Positions 1 through 9,000 of a DNA stretch of 13,287 bases are shown piece by piece (positions within the stretch are counted from its first letter, which is position 1; each line of letters begins with the position of its first letter). Below the pieces are notes generated by a model, which searched no databases, was not told the DNA's origin, and saw only the letters and a list, made by a program, of their open reading frames with translations. Source of the stretch: Candidatus Omnitrophota bacterium (GTDB lineage Bacteria > Omnitrophota > Omnitrophia > Omnitrophales > Aquincolibacteriaceae); NCBI GenBank assembly GCA_023246995.1, contig JAHFHI010000001.1, positions 6,301 to 19,587 of the forward strand, read 5' to 3'. Both the position numbers and the translations under genes were made by a program.

Positions 1-3000
1 CCGGGGTAAGCGACTTCATGATCTTTTTAAAATCGCCCTCCGGCGTACGAACTTCCGAGCGGGGCGCGGCAATGGCTGCTTCCCAAGCCTGCTTCAGCTC
101 CGCCAGCACGCTTTCATCCCCAGCCGCAACGGCGCTTTTAATGAGGTTCAGAGCAAAAACAATTTTTCCCTGTGTCTCGACAGCCTCGGCAATCACGGCC
201 TCCGGAAGCCGGCCCCGCAACCCGAGGGGCAAATCCTGAAGATAGGCCATGGTGCCTCCCAATTTGTTATTGAGAAGATCCGGCCATCTTGCGGGATTTT
301 TGAAAAATTCGATCATGTCTTCATTTTCATAGCGGCCGGGTTTGTCCGCGGACAAAGCACCGTAGGCGCGGACCGTGGCAACATAAATCCCGACGGCATC
401 CCGAAGATTGATTTTGCCTTCAAAAACAGATCCCAGAGGCGCTTGGATTATCCGGTAGTTCCTTTCATATTGAAGAGCGGGCAGGAGATTCCCGATTCCG
501 GTTTCAAGCTTTTTGTAGAGTCCCGAAAAAGCTTCCAGCGACGCCGCGAATGCCGCGGCCGTTCTGCCTTCCGCGATTCCAAGATCAGCCTCCCCTTGGC
601 TTTTGGCCTGATTGAGCAGGGCCCCGAGACGGACCCCTGCGATTTGCGATCTCATGAGAGCGTCTTCAAGGTCTATTTCCGGAGAGTTCCTTTCCATCAA
701 CCGAAGATCCTGCTCCAAGGCGTGCAATTCTTTGGCTATTTTTTCGTCCGGCGACTTGAAATAGCCCTGAAGAGCGCTCAACTCACCCAGAGTCTGCGTA
801 ACCAAATTCCAAATCTCCGGGCCAACTTGCATCCTGACCTCGGAACGCCGTGCGCTCTGATCTGCCCGGTCAAGCATTTTTTCAACTCTGCCGGGATTTG
901 CCAGCTTGGGTAAATGGCCGAAGACCGGCTTGCCCGGCCCGGACTCGGGGCCGACGATTTTTGCCAGATCTTCGTCCCCGCTTGAAATCACCACCAGAAT
1001 TTTGGAGTCTTCGCCGTAAAGTTCACGGGCAAGATTTAAACCGCTTTGCGCCTCTTCCATGCGCAAATCCGTCCAGACCAGATCATAAGGCGCGCCGGAT
1101 TCCGCGGCCTGGCGAGCCATGACTTCCGCTTGGGCGGCACTTTCAGCCGTTTCGATTTTCACCTCCCGGCCTTTGTCCTTTGCCCATCGGCGGATCGTCA
1201 CTTCGGATATCAAGAGACTGTCGGGCTCGTCATCCACCACCAAGATTTTCCCGAGCCCCGCGCGCACCTCCGAGCGGGCCGGACCCCCTGCCGATTGTTT
1301 CTCAAATTCCGCCTTCAGAGCCCGGTACTGCGCGTCTGTTTCAGGATGATCAAAAGCCTCGTTAAACCATCGCCGGATGTCCTCGGTGATTCGTCCGACA
1401 TCCCCGGCCATGGGTCCGTTCAGGAGCTCGGTGTTGTCGGCAATCCTTCCGGCCATAAACCCGAGAATGTATTCTTTTGAGCGGGTAGTCCCCCCTACAT
1501 TGTGGGGCATGTCATCGATCAGTACGAGACGGCCGTCACGGGAGATAAAAGGATCAAATTGATCGGGAATTTTCCCGATATCGTGCATGAACCGCATCTG
1601 GGCGGCGGTTTTGCGCACAAGCGCCTCGGCGCGCGAAAAATCCTGTTCCAGGACAAGCTTGGGCAATGCGTCGAAAACATCCCAGACGCGCTCCTCAATC
1701 AAACCGATAAATTGGAATTGTTCGGTGGCGCTGCTCTTGTTACTCCACACAACGGCCAAAGAGCGGGGGTGATAGATACCCGAAAAATTAGTCTGCTGGT
1801 AAAAATACTCCTCAAGCGCGGCCTGAATCTGAACCTTGGTCGGGTGAAGGGCTCCCCCATGGATTGTTTTGAGGGCATATTCGGAGTTGAGACGAACCGT
1901 CCGGTTGTTGCCCATGCTCAAACCCAGATCAAGGGGCGACCAGAGTTTCGACAAAAAGTTATCCATGGGCACGTCTTTCTCAAAATTTGCCACCGGGACG
2001 CGGAAAAGATTATTTTTGTCTAGGCCCGGCGGCACATCCTCTTCCCGGACCCATTGCTCCATGTTCCGATTTTCGGGAATACGGTAATAGTTCTCGATCA
2101 CGGCTCCGGCCGCGGCAAACTTTTGATAAAGATCTTTTGCTAAAGCCCCCCACTCCTCGGAAGACCGGGGCGCTGCCTGACGGAAATCCAAATCTGCGGG
2201 GGCGGTCCGCACTTCCGAGCGGGAGGGCATAAGCGGGAGCGAAACATCCGTGAGATTGGGATATTGGACCAAGACACCTCTCCCGCCGCTGCGGTCCGTG
2301 AGCACGAGATAGCGGCTTCCGTCGGGGCGTTCCCCCATTCTTAAATCCGCGTGTTGGAGAGCCACTCCGGGGACCTCCGCCAGTGCCAACGGCTTGGCGC
2401 TTGAGTAACCGACCGACGGACTGCGGCCGACTTTTACCGAGCCTTCGCTTCGGGGAAGCCAAACACCCTGCTTGGGCATATCCGCACGGGAAACCTGCCA
2501 CCCGGACCAAAGCCACCCCTTTTTATATTCGACGGTGATTTCGGCCTGGCTTGGGCCCAAAAGAATGGAAATGCCTCCGGGAGGAAAGCGGCCCTTCGGA
2601 AAATTTAAAACAACTTCCTGGTCGTCCAAAAGTTGGGCATAGGGTTTGCCCCGGATCATCTGAATTCCGGCAGGTTTGAAGGGAGAGTTCGCGCTTCTGT
2701 CCATAAAAGCGACGTTCAGCAGTTCCTCAAAAATAGCGCGCCATCGCACACGCTCGGCCGAGACCCGGTCGTCGCCGAAAACCACGGCCCGGTGATCCGT
2801 ATCGGGTTTGAGAACTCTTGAGTCGTAAAGCTCCAGCATGGCTTCCCGGATGAGCTCTTCGTTAAACCCTCCGGCCTGTGTCTGAATTTCATAGAGCGTG
2901 CGCAGAAAAGTTTCCGCCTCGAGCTTGGAGAGAGTGCCTTGGAAAGGACGCGAGACCCATCGGCCGCTTAGCCGCACAAGCTCGGGCTGCTTTGTATAAT

Positions 3001-6000
3001 CCCGGTGCACAAAGGCCTGAAGCATTGCAGCCTGAAAAGGCGTGAGCAAGGGGAGCATGTCTTTGAGCCCCAGGGATTCAAGGGAAATCATTTCACTCGG
3101 GTCATGGAACCACTCACCCTCCCGGTCGGTTATGGCCCGGGTATGGGCAAAGGAAACTCCGGCTCGCACTTCGGAGCGCGAAACACCAGGTTTCACGCTG
3201 GACAAGTATGCATTATCTTCATTTTTTAAATAGCTTATTATTAAATCGACAACGACCCCGGCTCCTGTTAAAGTTCCTTCACTTTGAATTTTTGAAAGGA
3301 TCCTTTTTATGAAAGAAGAAAATTTTACCCCCAGCCAGGTTGGAAGACTATTAGAAGCCATGGACAAGAAGATTGATCTGCTTACCGAGATTGTGACACC
3401 TCTTCCTGAGAAAATGGCCGCTATTGACAATAGGCTTGAGAAAGTTGAATTCAGGTTGACTTGCGTCGAGGACGCCGTACGAATCGCCCTTCCCGGTCTG
3501 AATAGGCGTGTTGAAACTCTTGAAAAAAAAGTAGGCGTCTGACCCGCTTCTCGCACTTCGGAGCGGACGATTTTTACGGCCTGGCTTCCGGAGCTTGGAG
3601 ACGGCCACTGGACCTTATAAGGAAGAGAGGTCTCGGCCTGAAGAAACTTCTGGAGCCGGACCGCAACGTCGGCCACCATCTCCCGGGGCGATTGGTAAGT
3701 TAAATTTCCCAGCTTTTTCGCGAGATAATTTTCGCTTTCGTCACTCTCCCAGACACCTTCGCCGGCATACGCGAGGGTGATTTCAGCAGGATCGTCTGGG
3801 CGATCCGCCGACAACTCAATCCACTCCGTGGGAATCAGCGTGCCGATAAACTCCCGCATACGCGCGAGTGTCATCGATGAGCCAGGCTCCGGCGCGCCGG
3901 GTGGCCGAAGAAGCCCTTTGATCAAAGATTCAATCACCTGGTAACTGTCATACACGGCCTTCTTTTGAATATGAAAAACACGCTCGAGGTTTTTGGTGGT
4001 TACTAAGGCTCCAAGAGAGCTGTGAAAGAGCGTGGGGTAAACCCGGCCCTGCTTGCGCGCCTCGAGAACCATGGCATCGCCCTCGAGCTTCGGCATATTG
4101 ATATCCGTAATCACCAGGTCAAATTTTTTAGCCATATGCTTGAGGCCGCTCGCACCGTTGTCGGCCTCTTGAATGAATAGCTCGCCGTTTTTTTCTCCGG
4201 CGCCGCGGAGGATCGCCCGGACCACCTGCCCCCGGATGGCGTCATCATCTTCCACAACCAGAATATTCTGAAGCGGAGGCTTCAGCTGTAAGCGCTGGGC
4301 GATCTCCGCCGCCAGTTTCTGTTCTTCGGCGGCGCGCACTTCCGAGCGCGCGGCTTTTCGGGCGACGATTGCAACTTTAGGACCAAAGGCCGGACTTTGA
4401 ATCGTGTAACGATGACTGTAACGTCCCGCCTCGATCATCCCGTGCTCGGCCAGGGCCTGCATGGCCTGCTCAAAGTGGCGGCCATGATTCACCTCCGGCA
4501 TTGTCGGCGCATACCCCCCGGCCACGTAGAGCCCCACGCCGTCTAAGTCTTCAAGATAGGATATGGCGTTTAGATGTGTGCCCGGAGGATAAACGGGGAA
4601 TTCCCCGATGTTGGCAAAAATAACGTCAATTTTTCTACCGGCCAGCTTCCCAAGAACTTCACTCTTTTTATTAATGTCAGCCACGACAAAATCCGCGGAA
4701 TCGGGGCTCAAGCCGTTGGCATCCATGTGCCGCTTGAAAAGCTTGGGGGCCGACGGATCAATATCAAGAGGGATGACGCGGGCGCCTTTTTTTAGTGCCA
4801 GGAGAGAAAGAATGCCGTCGCCGGCGCCTAAATCAAGTACGGTCTTCCCGGCCAGATCAAGGGAACTGACCGCCAGGACCATGGGCGCGGCATAAATGTC
4901 AAGCGTGTGGTCATAGTCCACAAGCGAGCTCTGCATCCGGTGGAGGTAAATGACATGGGATCGCAGTTCCTCTGAGAACTGTTCCAGGATCGGCTCAAAC
5001 CGTTTTTTCTGTCTATCATCGATAAAAATCCAGTCGCCTATTCTGACATACCCGATCTTGCCCGAATCAGCTCCCTGCCTGGTGAAAAAACCTTTATGGT
5101 AAACAGACTCCTGTCCGGATGCGTCGGTAAGCCGGGCTATCGCATTAGGCGGGGCTTCGAGATAAAATTGATAACCCGGCAACTTAGCGGGAATTGATTT
5201 TTCAAAAGCATCCGTTTCCGTCGCCCGAACTTCGGAGCGAAGCCCGGCGATCTCGGCAGCAAGCCCATCCCAGTCAAGGGAATCAAGGACCCGGAGATTG
5301 GCAACCTGCTCTTCAAAGAACCGCAAGGGCAAGGATTTTTGTACCCCGAGGAAAATCACTTCCAGATACCGCAGGCGAAAAACATCCTTCAGAGCTTGAA
5401 GTTCTTCCAGGCTCAAGGGATCAAGAGCTGCTTTTTGGTAGGCCGAAACAAACTCACGAATTTTATCAAAAGCCAGGCTCGTTCCATCCGCTTGATAACG
5501 CATGGCAAAAGGGCTGGCTAAATCGTAAATCCGAAGGTCCGTGTGCGCGTACTCAAAATCAAACAGACCCACGCCGCCGGAGGGAAGAAAACGGACGTTG
5601 GCCTGATGATAATCTCCGTGAACGATTTGGACCGGGAGGGAGGCTATCCATTCCGGAGTGAATCTGGAACGGATCTTTTCCGCATGAGGACGAAGCTCGG
5701 CGGTGTGCGTGAGAAGAAAACTTTCCGCTTCATTGTAAGGGGGCCCGCGCCGGGTTAAGGTTTCTTCAAGCTTTTCAAGACGCCCTAATCCGGTTTCAAG
5801 GCCCGCCACCGGCATAATCGGCGGAAGCTCGCTTTCCCCGTACGGACGTCCATTCAAAACCGCGCCTTTTACGGCGTGATGGATCCGGGCAAGCGCGGCC
5901 CCGGCAACCCGAAGATCGGCTCCTTCAACCTCTCCCCAATCGTATTCTTTTCCCTCGATAAATTCATAAAGGACGTAGAGCGCATCCGCCGTCCGGGTCG

Positions 6001-9000
6001 CGTTTTCTCCCCTTTTATTGGCGATGACTCCGGCCGCCGTAATCCCGGCGCCTTTCAGGGTTTCAAGAAGCGAGGCTTCCCAGTCGACAAGCTCTTCGCG
6101 GTTCCGGTAAAGCGGGTTTTTGAGAACATAGGTTCCTTTCTCGGATCTCACGATCGCAATATTGGGGCGGGGCCCGGCTTCGATGCTTTGAATTTGCCCG
6201 ATCTCATACTCCGCAAGCACCGCCTCCAGACGAGCGCGCACTTCCGAGCGGTAGGATTTCTTAAAGAGTCCCGGAATTTTAGAACCCCCGGATGTTTCCA
6301 GCTGCATGAACTCTTTTTTCTCATAGGCCTCGCGGAAGTATTCCTCGGAATCCTGAAGAAGGTGATAGAGAAAACCGCCGTCCTTTAGGAGGCGCACTTC
6401 TTGTTTTGCAACCAAAGCTAGGATTTGCCGCGCCTCTGCCCTGTTTTCAAAAGCGCTTTCGTCAAGACCTCCTCCGTAAATGAAATCATAGGACTGATCC
6501 CCGAAGATCTGCGGATCAAGGCCGGCTGCGTCCGCGCGATAGAGCCGGAGTCTTTTAGCAACATCCGGTGAATTTTCGAAAGCCCGCTTTAAGGCTTGCA
6601 GCGGCTCCTGACTCACATCCATGGCGGTGATCGCTGCTAGGCGGGCACGCCGCGCAAGCTCCGTGATCTCTCCCGGGGTCCCACCGATCACAAGAATGTT
6701 CGTCAACTGACTGTAGGGAATATAAAATTGCCCGAGCAAGGGAATGGCGTGATAGCCGACAGTCGTATCGACCGTGCTCGTTTTAACGTGCGGCGTGTCT
6801 CCGAGAAGGTCCACGATCTCGATCGGCACGGATTCTCCGGTCTGGCCGCGCACTTCCGAGCGCCGTGCGGAATCCCCGGAGGAGAACAGATAAGTCCGGT
6901 CAAGATCCGCGTCGATGCCTTGAAGGAACGGCCTGAAATCCCGGCCGTCATCAAGAGAAGGGATATTGAAACTGTGCAGCGTTTCGTCCAGTTCCCGGAT
7001 GGAATCGGGGAAATCCATGGCCGTATACCACTTCTCATCTTTTTTAAAGTGGTCAAGGCGCAGACTGGAAAATGAACTCTCAAAAGCCGCCCGCTCTTCC
7101 CTGGGTTTTAAAATATTAACAAAAAGGCGCGGCTGGAATTTGGCGGCCCCGTGCCAGCGCGCCATCACATGCACCGGATAGCTTTCACCTTCCCAATCAA
7201 AGAAAAAGTAGCGTTCCCGGCCCACGCCTTCCTGAACCAGCTTGGGCCTCCCGGCCCGCTTCAGATTTCCGTCTTTGAGATCAAGGAGCAGTTTCAGCAT
7301 CATGACCCACTCCGAGGCCGCGCGGTTTATCTTGGAAAGAGCCTCGCCATCCAGTCCTCCTTTTTGCAGCTGCGCCCGAAAAACCGCGCGCACGTTTTCA
7401 AAGGCCACGCGGATCTCCCGGAGCGGTTCGCTATCCGGTTCCGCGCCGCCCTCAAAAACGCCCCAGGGCTCGAATCTCATCAGCCGGTCGATCTGGGAAA
7501 AACGCTTTTGAATTTCCGCTTTCATTGCCTGCTCGCCGCTCCCCACGCGCACTTCCGAGCGGCGAGCCGGCCGGAGAGCTTGAAGCGCGTCTTCCAAAAG
7601 CGGAATGCCGAAGAAATAGACCGTTTGATTCTGCGCCAGAACAGGCTCCCCGCCTTTTCCCATCTGCGGCTCTTCGGACCGGTACTTGACCAGCATATGC
7701 GCCTCGGATTCAAGCCCTTCGCGAAGGGTACCCTCAAGGCGCTCAAAATCGCCGATGGCCAAAACCGTTTCGGGCCACTGGCGGCTCATGCCCGTGACAA
7801 AATTTTCGAGAGCGGGTTTGTCCCAATCCCGCAGCACATGATTGACCGCGACCAGATCCGGAGCGGGAAATTTTTCCCGCAGCGCTTCTAGATTTCCGCC
7901 GTCAAAATGGATCAGTTCGATCGCCTCGCGGGCTTCCGTGAGATGCTTATTAAGGTAGGCCGCGACATTTCCCGTATACGATTCTCCCCGCCCCGGAGAG
8001 GGCGGATTGTAAGCGCCGTAAAAAGGCCTGCCTTCATATAAACGCGTCTGCCCCCGGCTCCAAACCTCGCGGTTTGATTCAAACCCAATCACCTTCAAAT
8101 CCCAATCCCGGGGATTCTGGCCTTCATTTTCCAGGGCCGTGGCAAGTTCGTAGTAATGGCGCAAAAGCTCTTCGCCCGTGGCCGCGCCAAAAGACATTGC
8201 CACAAGGCTGGGTTTTTCTCCGGATCCTTTCCGTTCCAATGCCCGGTTGATTAAATAGGAAAGCGTGCCCTGATTCAGCCATTCCCACTGCGGCCTGTGC
8301 CGGTCCAGATAAGAACGGAACCTCGGATCCTCCCCGCGTGAAAATGCCGGATCCGCTCCGGGATAGACAAAACGAAATGCGGGCGTGCCCGCCGCCCGGA
8401 CTTCTGAACGCGGCGCGGCGGGTTTTTCGGCCGTGAGGTAAAACCAGTTCCGGGGAACATTTTCGATGCCCTTTTGAGCGGCCCGCCTCAAGGCCTCGGC
8501 CATGATCCCCTGCCTTTCGGCTTGGGGAATACCGGAGGGGAGAAGCGCGTCGGTTGTGCCGGGAACGCGGAAGAAATCCTCCAGGCCGTCCAGGGTCAGC
8601 ATAAAAGTTTTGGTTTCAGTCCGGATATCGGTGAAGCCTGCTTGCCCGGCCCACTTGGCATAATCCTCGGGCGTGGGCGCGCTCACCTTCAAGCGCCGGC
8701 CGAGGCTTCGGGGATCAGGATACCGCTCGCTTATGACCTCCAGGGTTTCACGCCCGATCACGCCGAGTGCGTCGCCGGCTTCTTTTGGAAAGGCCGTATT
8801 ATAGAACGTGCTGTTAAACGCGAATACTTTTCCCGGCGGCAGTTTGTCGTAAATTTTCGCGAATAGATTTTCATGCTCCCCCATTAAATGGACCGCGTTA
8901 AAGGAAATCACGGCATCCACCGGTTCGGGGAGGAGATTCTCCAAATCGTGCGCGTTCCCGGCGCGGAACTCCACGGGAAGGGACGGACTGTTTAAGAGAC

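Larger units (their letters stand above)
3179..3549. mobile_element. Putative in-frame inserted cassette between 16-bp direct repeats
   Basis: This 371-bp segment lies between two identical 16-bp repeats. Its left part is visibly richer in A and T than the surrounding sequence (for example the run near 3221-3246), and it holds a complete transcription unit on the + strand. With one repeat arm it measures 387 bp, or 129 codons, so removing it would rejoin the giant frame at a single RSEVR. Read in the giant frame, its 124 residues are Ser-, Arg- and Phe-rich with no recognisable fold, as expected of the antisense of a real gene. I see no transposase and no clear terminal inverted repeats, so the mechanism is unknown. 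Recombination at the RSEVR-coding sequence or an IS-less cassette insertion are both possible. It is the shortest interval between adjacent RSEVR motifs. Confidence 0.55.

Noticed and set aside
2010-2516. Minus-strand 168-codon frame and similar ones at 9082-9420 and 6703-7083
   Set aside because: These are other-frame shadows of the giant gene on the same strand. The giant frame has FHA-like or methyltransferase motifs there and these do not.
3186-3201. CCAG...CTGG inverted repeat at the left end of the insert as a terminator or terminal inverted repeat
   Set aside because: The stem is only 4 bp with an 8-base loop and no T-tract, and has no matching partner at the other end of the insert.
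3351-3608. Minus-strand open frame of 85 codons overlapping the insert in another frame
   Set aside because: It is antisense to the 77-aa + strand gene and out of frame with the giant protein. The sequence has no protein-like pattern.
4331-4351. Hairpin formed by GCGCGC arms around the RSEVR-coding DNA, suggesting a palindromic in-frame DNA element
   Set aside because: The arms exist only at this copy. Other copies have unpaired flanks, and codon variation follows synonymous rules, so a palindromic mobile element is not supported as the general explanation.
6380-6420. K-Q-E-V-R inside the module at 6251-6847, and R-S-E-G-S before the FHA-like domain, as degenerate RSEVR copies
   Set aside because: They fall inside a helix or strand of a domain, not at a boundary, and match only three of five residues. 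Chance similarity is enough.
7151-7891. Long + strand open frame (246 codons) and others such as 5876-6388, 1502-2023, 9626-10099 and 12032-12478
   Set aside because: They lie opposite well-supported domains of the giant minus-strand protein, have no convincing ribosome binding site, and give Arg/Pro/Phe-rich sequence typical of antisense shadows in a GC-rich gene.
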